A stretch of DNA of 47,840 nucleotides from Carex sylvatica (GCA_964058845.1 CAXKVR010000654.1:1-47840); one strand, 5' to 3'. Counted from the first letter of the stretch, positions 21,901 to 32,883 are shown. Program-made: numbers and translations. The notes: generated from the sequence alone by a model not told the origin.

Positions 21901-23014
21901 TTAGAAGTAAAACTTGCGAAGGTGGATGGCGTTCCAAGGTCGGACAAGGTTTCGTCCCTCTATGTCCTCTAGTTCATAGGCGCCCTTTCCCTGAGTACAC
22001 ACAACTCGATAATGGTCTTTCCAATTAGGTCCGAGCTGGCTTACATGCTTACCCGAAGCCTATACTTTCTTTAGTACTAGTTCCCCTGGTTTGTAATCTC
22101 AGGGCACCACATTCCTATCGAAGGCGTGCTTGACACGCCTTTGATACTCCTCCATGTGCACTCGTGCTTGCTTCCGGGCTTATGTGATGAAATCTAGCTT
22201 GGTAGCATGGGCTTCGTCATTGCCATCTATCACATAAGTTGTGCCTCTGAGAGGGTTGAATAAGCTCCACTGGAGTGACTGCCTCCGTTCCGTACACGAA
22301 AGAGTAAGGGCTTTGCTGTGTTGCTTCTCGTGGTGTCGTTCGGTAAGCCCATAAGACTTGGTTGAGCATGTCGGGCAAATTCTTTTAATTTGCCGTGACT
22401 TTCTTTTTAAGTCCGTCGAGGATCATTCGGTTAGTTACCTCGGTAAGCCCGTTGTTTGCGGGGTGGCTGACGCTCGTGAAGTTGTTGTGTAAAGTTTTTA
22501 GCTGCAACCACAGTGATCTCGGATAGAGCTTCAGCTTCCACCCATTTGGTGAAATATTCAACAGCGACTATGAGCCATATTCTCCCCAAGGTCGCCTTTG
22601 AAAATGGCCCCACTATATCAATGCCCCAAAGATCGAAGGGCCAGGTTCCTGAGATTGAAATATGGTCATATGGCGAGATGCTGCTCAGCTTGCTGTGATA
22701 CTAGCATTTAGCATACTTTTTCATCAAATTCGCTGCGTCTTCTTGCATCGTTGGCCAGTAAAATCCTGCTCAAATGGCACGCTTCGCCAGTGTCTTCGCA
22801 CCCTGGTGACTTTCTCAAATTCCCCCGTGGATGTCAAGCAGGATCTTTCTGGCAGCGTCTTTGGTTATGCATTTCAGCCAAGGTCTGACATAGACCCTTT
22901 TGTACAGGTGATTGTTATATATGGAGTACAAATGTGCTATTTTTTTTAGACGTTGGGCCTCCAGTGGGTTCTCAGGTAATACGCCTGAGGTTAGAAATTT
23001 CCACATTGGGGTCA
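21901..23014 (-). pseudogene. Gypsy integrase, second catalytic Asp region deleted
   Basis: Sense is minus. From 23014 down: the linker MTPMWKFL and PENPLEAQRLKKIAHLYSIY, the HHCC zinc domain with KILLDIHGG, then FDLWGID (first Asp of DDE), VGPFSKA, WLIVAVEYFTKWVEAEALS, and the C-terminal text GPNWK..YRVVCTQGKGAYELEDIEG to a stop at 21901-21903. Between the AAKNF block and a NNFTSVSHP block (about 22490) the usual segment with the second catalytic Asp is missing and the frame changes. Further in-frame stops occur, for example near 22700. No chromodomain is seen after the core, consistent with a Tat/Athila-type element rather than a chromovirus. Confidence 0.85.
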
Positions 23015-23022
23015 TCCATGTT

Positions 23023-23815
23023 TAGGAGTGATTAATGAGCGAGCATGAGCGAGTTAGGGTATGCTCATGCTCGCTCATTAAGTAAATGAGCGAGTTTAAA
23101 TGAGCAGATAAATGAGCGAGTTGTAAATGAGCGAGCTTTTAATGAGCGAGTTATGAGCGGCTCACGAGTTATGGCTTATGAGTACCAAAATTTAACAAAT
23201 TGTCATAATTCATTTAAATAAAATATAATAACAATCCAACAAAAATAGATTTCACAATAGCATCAACCGACAACAATCAATATATTACAAAAATAGAATA
23301 ATCCAAAATAAACTAACAACAAAAACTAATAAAAATCCAACAACTATCGTCTTGTCGATTTTGACGGCCCTACTTGTGACATACACACAGATATTTCCTT
23401 ATTACATACCTACAAATTTGTATTATGAAAATAATAATGAAAATTCATCTTAAACAAGCAACAAGCAGTTGGCAGAGGTTATGTTAGGTTTTGAATTTTA
23501 GGCGGAGGTTTTGGTTCTTCCGATTTACAAAAAAAATAAATGTATGAAACTATGAATATTACATAGAATTTAATGAGGCAAAGCTGATGTTACACGGAAT
23601 TACACAGAAATAAAATGTGTCAGAGATTAGATGTGACAAATTCTTAATGAGCGAGTTATGAGCGAGTTGGATCATGCTCATGCTCTCTCATTAAGTAAAT
23701 GAGCGAGTTGTTAATGAGCGAGTTTAAATGAGCGGATAAATGAGCGAGTTTAAACGAGTTTTTAATGAGCGAGTTATGAGCGACTCACGAGTTATGAGCG
23801 ATTTACTCACCCCTA
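23023..23815. mobile_element. Non-autonomous hAT inside gypsy pol
   Basis: Perfect 8-bp duplication TCCATGTT at 23015-23022 and 23816-23823. Ends TAGGAGTGA and TCACCCCTA (inverted). Both subterminal zones (23030-23180 and 23645-23805) consist of repeated atgagcgag and gcgagtt words. The 450-bp interior is AT-rich with no transposase. It interrupts the RNase H-integrase junction of the gypsy polyprotein, so it is younger than the retrotransposon. Confidence 0.92.
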
Positions 23816-23823
23816 TCCATGTT

Positions 23824-24700
23824 TCTCCAACTCCTTCTATCGTGAGTACCTCTTGACCACCCTATTTTATACTGGAACTAGGGATGTCCATCACGATGAC
23901 CGGCTTGTCTTTATCAAGATTTCCCGCATCTCCTAGCTTGGAGGAGGCATCTGCCTGGTTGTTCTGTGTACGCGGAACATGCTGTATCTCGACCTCGTCA
24001 AACTACCCTTTTAGAGATTGGAAATGGTCACGATACCTGTGCAGTTTCTCAATAATTGTGCAGCACTCTTCATTCAGCTGTCGTATGGCTAACTCGAAGT
24101 CACTGTGTTAATGGATTTCTCGGGCTCTGACCTATTTTGCTAACCGCAACCTCCCAATTAGTGCTTCGTATTCTGCCGTGTTATTGGTGATTGGAAACTG
24201 CAAATGCAGTGCATAGTTCAACATCTCTCCTTGTGGTCCAAGCAGGGATACTCTTGCTCCTGCACATTGTAGCGATGACGCTCCGTCTACATACAACTTT
24301 CATCTTCCTCCCAGCTCCGCTGGCATCCTGGAGTAGTCAGCTATAAAATCGACGAAGATCTGTGAATTGAGTGAGTTTTGTGGGTGGAAGGTAACGTCGA
24401 ACTCGGACAACTCTAACGCTCATGCCAATAGGCGTCCTGGTGATTCAAAATTCACAAATACTTTTTTTAAGGGTACCCCTGTGTAAATCTTGATCGGGTA
24501 CAACTGGAAATATGGTCTTAATTTCTTGGCAGCCTTTAACGAGGGTGAAGGTGGCCTTCTCGATCTAGGTATATCGGGTCTCTGTATTGCGTAAAACATG
24601 AGAAACAAAGTAGATCGACTTCTGTTCCCTGCCTTCCTCACGTACCAACGCGGCGCTTACCGCGTGACCCATAATCGCTAGGTAAAGTACTAATGATTCC
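23824..24700 (-). pseudogene. Gypsy RNase H domains
   Basis: Minus sense. The older RNase H next to RT shows AAKKLRPYFQLYPI and VPLKKVFVNFESPGRLLA (24420-24560). A second RNase H-like block follows, with KLYVDGASS (about 24272-24300) and NTAEYEALIGRLR (about 24150-24183), carrying the Asp and Glu expected of the active site. This runs into the VIVMDIPSS text and the integrase linker, where the hAT is inserted. A second RNase H-like domain of this kind is a mark of Tat-lineage elements. Several stops and frame changes. Confidence 0.75.
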
Positions 24701-25349
24701 TACAGCGTGGGTCTGCTAAGGCACGGCGGGTAAGCGAGGTACTCCTTAATTTTATGAAAGGTTATTGCACACTCGCCTGTCCATTTAAACCTTGCGGACT
24801 TCCACATTGCCTTAAAGAACGAAAAGTAAACATCTCTCAATTTCGCAATGAACCTGTTGAGCGCTGCTAGCCTGCCGGTCAATGTTTGGAGCTCTTTCAA
24901 ATTTTTGGGAGGCTTCATATCCAGAATTGCTTGCGACTTGAAGGGGTGAATTTCAATACCTCTCATCGAAATCATAAAACCTAAAAATTTACTTCCCGGA
25001 AGACCAAAGAAACTCTTCTTAGGATTGAGCTTCATGTCGGCCCCATTCAATGTTGTAAATGCTTCATGTCGGCCCCATTCAATGTTGTAAATGCTTCATG
25101 TCGGACTTCTTTTTTACGAGGAGATCATCCACATAGGCTTCCATGTTCCACCCAATTTTCTTATCGAAGACTTTATTTACCATCCTCTAGAATGTGGCTC
25201 TAGCATTACATAAGCGGAAGGGATCATCTTATAGCAATAAAGTCCCGAATGCATCGTGAATGCAATTTTTTCTTCGTTTTCTCGGCACATTTGATCTGAT
25301 TGTAACCGAAAAGGCGTGTCCAGAGGTGGAATCCACCAATTGATCAATC
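24700..25349 (-). pseudogene. Gypsy reverse transcriptase, C-terminal half
   Basis: Minus sense. Begins abruptly next to LTR B with a text equivalent to FTMHSGLYCYKM (fingers/palm), then YVDD at 25124-25135, LNPKKSFFGL, KFLGFMIS, a PPKNLKELQTLTGRLAALNRF connection and KCEWTGEC-like text at the thumb. Gag, protease and the first half of RT are absent between LTR B and this point, so the element is deleted internally. The frame is also broken by a 32-bp tandem duplication at 25029-25092. Confidence 0.85.
25029..25092. repeat. 32-bp tandem duplication in RT
   Basis: Two identical 32-base copies (each starting gcttcatgtcggccccattc), followed by a partial third start. The length is not a multiple of three, so it shifts the RT frame just after YVDD. 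Confidence 0.95.
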
Positions 25350-25354
25350 TTGGA

Positions 25355-25971
25355 ACAACAAGCCGTATGCTAAAAAGGGCTTGCTATGGGCTCATCCTGC
25401 TAGAAGACAAGGGCTGTGAAGTGATGATTGCTGGATCGGTAGTCGATCTCGAATCTCTGAAGTCGGGAAATGACTTTAGGAGACTAGGAAAGATCTCAGA
25501 AATATTTAACTCTGACTTATTTTATTTTCGAGATGTGTAAGTGTGTAAGCATGTGTTGCTTGTGGTTCGCCCTTTTCCTGTCAAAGAGAGGGCTTTATAT
25601 AGTGTGACCTACGTACCGCTTCACCCCTATAAGGAGTAAGCCAGTTCGTGGGTCAGTTATGAGATCATGTAATTGTGGTCATGATATAACTAGTGGTTAT
25701 GCGACGTCATGAATGGTTATGCTGTAACCGATGTCGTGATCGGTTACGAGCGGTTATTGTTCAAGAGGCGACTTCAGGGATTTAAACCGTGAGATACGGG
25801 CTATCTCAGCCCATTTAAGTTGGTCAATTATGGACTTTTGTTATAACGGGTTTCAATCATAGGCTTTGTATTGTATCCCGGGTTGGCCTCTTAATCTGAG
25901 GTCCAAATCCCGGCCTTGTTCGTGGCCTAGATTGAAGTCGAAAAGGCCTTGAGAACATGACACTATCATTA
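25355..25971 (-). repeat. Gypsy LTR B
   Basis: Homologous to LTR A over its length in the same orientation, sharing for example gcttgtggttcgccctttt and gctttatatagtgtgac. In element sense it starts TAATGATAGTG after the polypurine tract CTTCGGGGGC (complement of 25972-25981). Unusually for a 5' LTR it is preceded by this polypurine tract and 0.8 kb of 3' region (25972-26760), so it is either the 3' LTR of another truncated copy or one shared between two copies. After it there is no primer-binding site; RT sequence follows within ~30 bp. Confidence 0.75.
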
Positions 25972-26206
25972 GCCCCCGAAGTCAAAATGCATCTTATGCA
26001 GATGTTTTTGACATGTTCTAGATCATAATTACGTGCCAAAAGTAAAATAGACAAATATCATCCCGGAAAAACATAAAGATTCATTCATCCAAACTCATAT
26101 TGCGTACATATATGTTGGTTGAAATTCAAAATATTTAGTGGAAAGGACAAGAACTTGGATAAGTCATTATAACTCGGTAATAAGTTTTTTACTCGGAGTC
26201 CGAATG

Positions 26207-26412
26207 CTATATCTTTTTGTATTTTCTTTTGATCCTAAGTCGCTTCGACTTATCGAGTGCACAAGGAGGGCAGATGAACTGCCTCCGTCTCAGATCTTCG
26301 TTATTTTTAGGCAGGTATCCCGTGATACAAGGAGAGTGGAATGCTTCTTTGCATTCATCACACGTGAACATTTTCCTTGCGTTTTTCATATTGTTGACAC
26401 CTCAGACAAAAG
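26207..26412 (-). pseudogene. PHD-finger-like frame, copy B
   Basis: Second copy of the PHD-like frame, upstream of the polypurine tract of LTR B. The central CDEC, HSPC and CPPC ligands are all present. A one-base insertion near 26370 shifts the first CxxC (FCLRC) out of frame, and the terminal KKIWHSDS is cut by a Trp-to-stop change (TAG). In sequence the domain is the best preserved in its middle of the three copies. Confidence 0.6.
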
Positions 26413-26880
26413 TCTTCCTCATCTCGGATTTCTATTCCTTCTATTATCCGAAGTTCGTCCGAGATTCATATTTTTATTTTTTTTAGGTCATTTGTCTCAA
26501 CAATGTCATATATATAGAAATATTTGTACGCGGTATGAATTTATTATCTTACGTGGAATAAAACGTGATAAATATTTATAACGTTACGCAGGATTAACAC
26601 GAAAAAAAAAAAAACGCGGTGTACATATTTATCAATATAAATAAATGCAGAAAATATGCGTTATGTTTTTTTTTCTTAAGATTATAAAAATACTATCTGA
26701 AAATTTCATAACTTGGAATCTTTCTTGTTTCTTAATTTCCCGATAAATGTTTCGTTATGATTTTTTAACGGATCATTTATCCTGGTCCTTGTGGTGGCTG
26801 CATATTGGCCTGACCACGGCTCTGAATATTTTGGTGATATCCTACAAGTATCACATTAATTAACACCACTATTAATTAAG
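26413..26880. repeat. Gypsy 3' fragment end and Mutator interior
   Basis: To about 26670 this matches 38900-39120 of the second gypsy copy (shared tacgcggta, cttcacgcgg and aatatgcgtta words). Homology fades by about 26760. The rest, to 26880, is unique and is probably the interior of the Mutator-like element. Confidence 0.55.
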
Positions 26881-27343
26881 AAGATCGAATAGGCCTTTCG
26901 TGATGGTAGGAGAAGAAGAAGAGGCAAGAGAAGAAGAGAAAAAAGATATTTTCGTTATTAATTATTTGAAGTGACAAAATTAAAAATTAATAAAATTTAG
27001 AGTGATATTTTTATAATTTCAAAGTTTGAGATGTTATTTTTTAAATTTAAAGATTTTAGAGTGACAAATAATTAATTTTCTCTTTAAACTAATAAATTCA
27101 AAAAGAAAATTACATATGAAGCTGACTGATGAGTCTAAAAATATTAATATCAACACTTGTAATTATTTATACCTATTTTATATAATACTAAATAATACTT
27201 GTTACAAGTATTTAAATCCTTAATTAACATATCAAGTCGAGAACATATCAAGTCCATAACAAACACTATATATCAGTCAAACTCATACTTGATTTAAAAA
27301 AAGTCATACTACATATATACCAGTCAAATACTACTATCACAAT

Positions 27344-28280
27344 ATAATTGGGATTAACAAATATAGTGAGGCACAAACTCTCCTCGTGAACTCCGCGAAA
27401 TAATCTTGGAGATATCGGAGCGATATCTGATAATCTCATAAATTGCAGTTTTGAGAGTCGTAGCACCGGCGGTCCGCTGCTCCGCCTCATCCACTCAATC
27501 TCTCGTCTGTCCGGTTCATCTTGTGTTGTCTCATTGAACGGATGACTCAGTTCAAGAGTTTTGTTCCTTGTCGTTTTGCTCAACTGTTTTTACTTTTTGG
27601 ATTTGGCCGAGGGTATTGTGAATTCGTCTCACCCTACAGTATCTACTACTATATATATGTGAATAAGGTATGCACTTTTATGATTGATTCCGATGACGAG
27701 AATGTAAAGAGTTGTCTCGTTCCTCTTCTCTTTCTTCTTCTTCTTCTTCTTCTCTCTCTTCTTTTATCTTCTCTCTAAGATGTGACTGTTCTGGTTCGGT
27801 TTGATTTAGTGTCTTTTCGGCTTAGTGGTGGCTGTCCCGATCCGATTTGATTCAGACATTCAGTGTCATCTTCTTCCTCTTCTTTGAGTGGTGACTGTCC
27901 AAGTTGGTTTGATTTAGTGCCTCTTGGCTGTGCAATCCTTTGGGCAGTGTCGATTTTGAAAAAAAGAAGACGTTTCGTCCTCAAAGAAGGATGCGATGCG
28001 GCATGGTTCACCAGTCATGCAATTCAAAAAGTTACTGTTGTGTCTACATTTCCAGATAAGAAAATCGAAAGGCCCACCTACTTGTTAATTGAGTGCGAAT
28101 AGACTAATTCGCATTCTCTGACTTTACATATCAGTTATTTCAAAACATAGCAAATTAGATGATTTTACAAGTAGCTCAATGTATAGGTTTTATTTAAACA
28201 AAGAAAATCTATGTAATAGCTATTTTGTAAATCGTTGAATCAATGCAATTGTCTATGGACTTTCAATCAAAAAAAAAAAA
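27344..28280 (+). mobile_element. Poly(A)-tailed retroposed sequence with 15-18 bp TSD
   Basis: The words tactactatcacaat occur immediately before (27329-27343) and immediately after a 12-base A run (28281-28295), with up to three more A residues shared. This is the signature of LINE-driven insertion. The ~920-bp body has a (TTC)n stretch near 27727 and an mRNA-like 3' end. No frame on either strand is recognisable. It could be a retroposed host mRNA (processed pseudogene) or a 5'-truncated LINE. The absence of reverse transcriptase motifs favours the former. Confidence 0.7.
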
Positions 28281-28358
28281 TACTACTATCACAATTACAC
28301 AATTTACACCACAATATCACAGTTTCTACATATCAAAAACATTTATTATAGTTTGTAC

Positions 28359-28545
28359 CAGTGTTGTAAATAACGGTATGTGGTTATTGGACGGATATAG
28401 TACTGTCAAGTGACTAATCGAGAATAATTAAGAATAATTGGCTATAATCGAAAATAATCAGCCGATTAATTAAAAAATTCGTAACAGATTAATTATCGCC
28501 AACGATTAATATCAACCGATTAATCAATCTAAACGGACGTTTTTT
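28359..28545 (+). mobile_element. hAT transposon end fragment (copy 2)
   Basis: Starts CAGTGTTGTAAATAACGG, a standard hAT tip, followed by repeated cgattaat and aatcga words. Homologous to the reverse complement of 1570-1720. The opposite end is not visible. Confidence 0.6.
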
Positions 28546-28892
28546 TACTATACATATCACAGTTTCCATCAACAGTTACCTAACCCATTTGTTATCAATC
28601 CTATCATGAATAATGAATAAGGAATTTATATGTTAGAAAGAGACGTTCCTTGTTTACGACATACAATAAATTTAAAACACAAAAAATATGATTATTTCCA
28701 CAGATAATAACAATAAAACCAAGACCATCAATTATTTATATCTCACAAATCAAATATGTACATATACAACATAAAGTTTTATGCCTATAGCATATCATTT
28801 CTTTGTAATGAAAAAGGATTATCTACATATATAAAAGATTAAACATTTATATCAAACACATCAATAACTTATATCTAACGGATCAAATATTT

Positions 28893-29030
28893 GAGAACCA
28901 GCTTTTAATTTAGTAGTAAAGATAATGTTCTTCGTGTGAGAGGTCACATGTTTGAAACTCACAAAGACTAATTATTTGTAGATATTAAATAGTTGAGTGC
29001 TTGACCTCTAATCTTTATTCAAAAAAAAAA
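28893..29030 (+). mobile_element. tRNA-derived SINE, copy 1 (degenerate)
   Basis: Ends in 11 A residues. Flanked by atcaaatattt (28882-28892) and atcaaacattt (29031-29041), a target duplication with one mismatch. The tail tattaaatagttgagtgc and cttgacctctaa matches the SINE at 42954-43109, and gaggtcacatgtttgaaact corresponds to its tRNA-like B box region (aggtcatgggttcgaaaccc), now decayed. The A box is weak. Confidence 0.7.
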
Positions 29031-29041
29031 ATCAAACATTT

Positions 29042-30300
29042 ATATCTAATAGATTAAATATTTTGCCTACCAAATCAAATATTTCTATTGAAATATGTAT
29101 ATAAATAATAAAATAAAACCATTATACTAAGCATATCAAGTATTTATACCTCATGTATTACATATATAAACTAGCACATCAAGTAAAACCACATCGTGAA
29201 AAGCAATCACATGATCATATCCATACAAAATCAAGAATTCTATCTAAATTATACTTAGATAAATTATCTAGTACTTGATCAAACCACATCTCAGCATATC
29301 TAGTAAGTATTTATATATCAACGAACAACATAGAGCATTTTTCATTCCACTTTGTTACTGTTAGATTGTTAGATGGAAATTCAAATCAATTGAGAATTAA
29401 TTTAAGCAAATGTTAACATCAAGTAGAAACATCAACTACAAAAAAAATACGATCTCTCATCCCCAATCTTCGGTAAAAAGAATAAACTAGAAAACCACAT
29501 TGTGAAAAACAAATTGTTAACTGACAGGGAAGCGAGATCAATGAACAGAGAGATAGCTGCAGTGTGAGATCGGAGAAGAATCGACAAAGGTGATTGAGAG
29601 CGCTAGTAATATAGGCGCAAGATGAGAAGAGAGATTAGAGACCGAGGAAGAAATCACCCCAAATTCAAAATAGGAAGGCAGCGCGAAGAAAGAAAGGTTC
29701 AAATATGGAGGTTAGTTAAAAAGTCGTTAGCGTTGCTGACTTGTAGTTGAGAGATTTTCGGAAGATGATACTATAATTTCTCAATATTTTTTTACAAGAA
29801 TAACACTATAGCCGTACTATTTTAATTTTCAATCGAACTTTCTGCAAATCATACCGAAATTAATATTAGAAGTAGGAAATGACAAAATTTATCTTAAAGC
29901 ATCAGTTATGATTATTTTTCTCGTCATTCTGTTATCAATTTTACTGTGACCGGTTCTGAATTTCTGATATAGCCATATTAAAGCAAGTATGAAATATCAA
30001 ATGTAGTAATAATATCCCTTTTATGTAGAAAACAGGAACTTATATTTTGGAGGATTGTGTTTATTCGCGGTTGCTAATGCAATCAGGTAATGATACCATT
30101 TAGATTGGGCATTTTTCTTTTTCTTTGAGATATTATGATAAAGCAATATACGATGTTGAACTATGAAGTTCTTTTATTATTATTCTTAGCAGATTCAATT
30201 CAATTTGCACTTAAAAAGTGTCTTATCTTGAGATGAGAAAGGGATGGGTCGTAGACATGGAGCCGTTGGATTAATCACAAGCATCTTTCTCTCTTACAAC
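29042..30300. other. AT-rich intergenic sequence
   Basis: Loose repeats of atcaaatattt and aacatcaag words to about 29480. The segment 29520-29700 is purine-rich and less AT-rich (gagatcaatgaacagagag and similar), like the complement of a 5' UTR, but no coding exon follows on either strand. Confidence 0.45.
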
Positions 30301-30316
30301 GCGACACACTCTCGCT

Positions 30317-30876
30317 GTCATATATATATACATATACGTATATACGTATACATGTATACGTATATACGTATACATGTATACGTATATGTATGTACGTATA
30401 CATGTATGTATATATGTACATATACATATATGTACGTGTATGTACAGGTACGTGTACGTGTACGTGTACGTACTCATACATATACGTACATCTACATACA
30501 CATATATGTATGTATATGTACATATATATGCATACATACGTATACATATATATGCATACATACGTACACATACACATACACATACACATACACATAAATA
30601 CACATACATATACATATACATACATATACATATACATATATACATACATACATATACATATATACATATATACATACATACATATACATATATACATATA
30701 TACATACATACATATACATATATACATATATACATACATACATATATATACATATACATACATACATATACATATATATATATATACATACATACATACA
30801 TATACATATATATACATATATACATATACATATATACATATACATATATATACATATATACATATACATATATACA
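30317..30876. repeat. 560-bp TACATA/TACGTA microsatellite
   Basis: Built only of alternating purine-pyrimidine words: tacgta and tgtacg in the first 230 bp, cacata in the middle, tacata to the end. Within it, 30631-30720 is three exact copies of a 30-bp unit (tatacatatatacatacata followed by catatacata) plus a partial fourth. All six frames are open over long runs because of the composition; none is a gene. Confidence 0.95.
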
Positions 30877-30879
30877 GAT

Positions 30880-31472
30880 CAATATTAGATTTTGACTTTG
30901 GCAATTGGGATTTTAATTGACTTTGACTTGTGGAGATAGGGATCCAATTCTAGAATTCGGAAATAAGATTTTAGAGTGAAAAAAAAGGAATAAGATATAT
31001 ATTGTCTTCTCATCGTGCCTAAATCCATTTTGGGGATTTATTCAAGAGAATAAAATATAAGAATGGCCCGGATAGAGAACATGAAATGGTACCTACTTGC
31101 AAACAGAGCGGCTAATATTCGTGCTTTGAGAGTTACAGAGGATCAAGAAATAAAATAATAGTAATATGATGACGAAGGATCTTAAGAATTATTATTTTAC
31201 CATAGTCATTCAATAAAGAATTATTATTATATACTGAATCTTATCCCATTTTGTCGACAATATATGTGGATGATATGAATCATGGCTATCAAAATTTGTT
31301 AAAGAATTGTCTAATTTATAAAAGTAAATAATTGCCAAATAATCTCTCCTCTATAGAAAGCATAAGCATAAATTCATAGAATGCAACAAGTAAAGCAATC
31401 TCAATAAGATTCGACCACTCTTCTAATAGCAATCAAAGCAAACCCAAACAAGCCTGGGGCTGTATTTTGATA
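30880..31472. other. Intergenic, nothing identified
   Basis: AT-rich, no gene or repeat supported. Confidence 0.5.
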
Positions 31473-31481
31473 AAAAATAAT

Positions 31482-31868
31482 GAGTAACGCTTAGCTGCTA
31501 TGGATAGTATAAGGCCTTCCGTGCTACGGTCTCAAAAACTTATCATATAAAATTCAAATTTCGATTAATTAATTCAATAAATTGGTTATATAATGAACTT
31601 GTAGAATATCAATTTTTACTATTTTTTATGATTTATGAAAGATGACAAAAAACGGCTTAAAAATAAAAGAAAATTGCTTATGTTTTAGGTTATTTTTAAC
31701 CATATTTCATAAATCATAAAAAATTTTAAAAATTGATATTTTACAAGTTCATTATATAAATAATTTACTGACCTACTTAAATTAAAGTTTGAAGTTTAAT
31801 TATACGATAGATTTTTGAGACCGTAGCACGGAAAGCCTTATGCTATCCATAACACCTTAGCCTTACTC
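31482..31868. mobile_element. 387-bp Mutator-type MITE
   Basis: Perfect 9-bp duplication AAAAATAAT at 31473-31481 and 31869-31877. Long inverted arms share gagtaa, tatggatag, ataaggc, ttccgtgctacggtctcaaa and gaacttgta in order. Nearly the whole element folds into a hairpin centred near 31680. No coding capacity. Confidence 0.88.
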
Positions 31869-32468
31869 AAAAATAATATTCAGCATGTTATAATTTACAT
31901 CGAAGCATATTTGTTGTTTTAATTAAATTAACTAATCTTGATAAATAAGTGTAGATTCTAACTAATCTTACTTTCAAACCCGGATTATCATTATTCTTTG
32001 TCTCATCCAAACACACCCTATATAAGCATATGAAAAAAAAAATATCATTTTTCGTTCTGTTATTAATGTGAATCAACAAGTTAAGTCAAATTAATGTTCA
32101 GGATTATCCAAATCGTTGTATTTTTATAAATTCTTAATAACAATCAAAACATAGTGGAAATATCATAACCATTTATGAATGCATAGAAAAAAATAATTTT
32201 GATTATATCTAACATTTTTTATTTTAATATTTAAGTTCTAAAATTAATAAATTTAGAAATGAAGGCATAAAAGAGACTTAGAGTGAAGATATTTGAAGCG
32301 TCTTATAAAATTATTATACTTACAATAATATTTATTTATTTTGATCAACTAGCTCATATATTTTATTTCTCTTTTCATTTCTAAATGCAACACTTATAGT
32401 GCTAGTTACTTTCAAATCAAGTATGTATTATATAATTAAGAGGTTTTGATACCTCTTATTTTTATATG

Positions 32469-32874
32469 GAGTTTGGCTAGTATAACATCAGTGTCATTTC
32501 AACCTATATAACACCAATTCTAAAACCTATCAAATCGACTTCAAATGGTAAATCCAAACTGTTCAAACCGATATGCTTCATTAGTTGTGCGTTTACATGC
32601 AAAATTTATAACTTTTTGAATTTATTTAGTATTAGATCAAGCAGTCAAATATGTGAGTTTTTAAGTTAATTTTAATACATTAATTTTTTAATATTTTTAC
32701 CGCATGATTTGATACTAAAATAACTCAAAAATATAAAATTTTGTATGTAAACGCATCACACATAATGTAAATTGGTTTGAACGGTTTGGATTTACCGTTT
32801 GAAGTCAATTTAATAGGTTTTAGAGTTGGTGCTATATAAGTTGAAATGACACTAATGTTATACTAGCCAAACTC
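32469..32874. mobile_element. 406-bp Mutator-type MITE
   Basis: Perfect 9-bp duplication TTTTATATG at 32460-32468 and 32875-32883. Ends GAGTTTGGCTAGTATAACAT and its inverted partner. The inner arms share aatccaaac, catgtaaacgcatcac-like and agtcaat words with the element at 2458-2850, which has different tips. No coding capacity. Confidence 0.88.
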
Positions 32875-32883
32875 TTTTATATG

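Larger units (their letters stand above)
15815..27082. mobile_element. Mutator-like element split by a gypsy retrotransposon
   Basis: The perfect 9-bp duplication TTTAAACTA flanks the element (15806-15814 and 27083-27091). The left arm (about 15815-15998, resuming at 16157-16178) and right arm (26881-27082) are diverged inverted repeats. They share outer gattatttaccac or ttatttgtcac, then caaactttgaaatt, aataattaatgacgaaaat and aaggcctattcgatctt in the same order. About 155 bp at 16000-16156 is unique to the left arm. The original element was probably a few hundred bases long with no transposase. Nearly all of the present 11.3 kb is the retrotransposon at about 16285-26760. Confidence 0.85.

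Noticed and set aside
30271..30920. Long open frames up to 209 codons on both strands
   Set aside because: They arise from the TACATA microsatellite and encode only Tyr/Ile/Met/Cys/Val runs.
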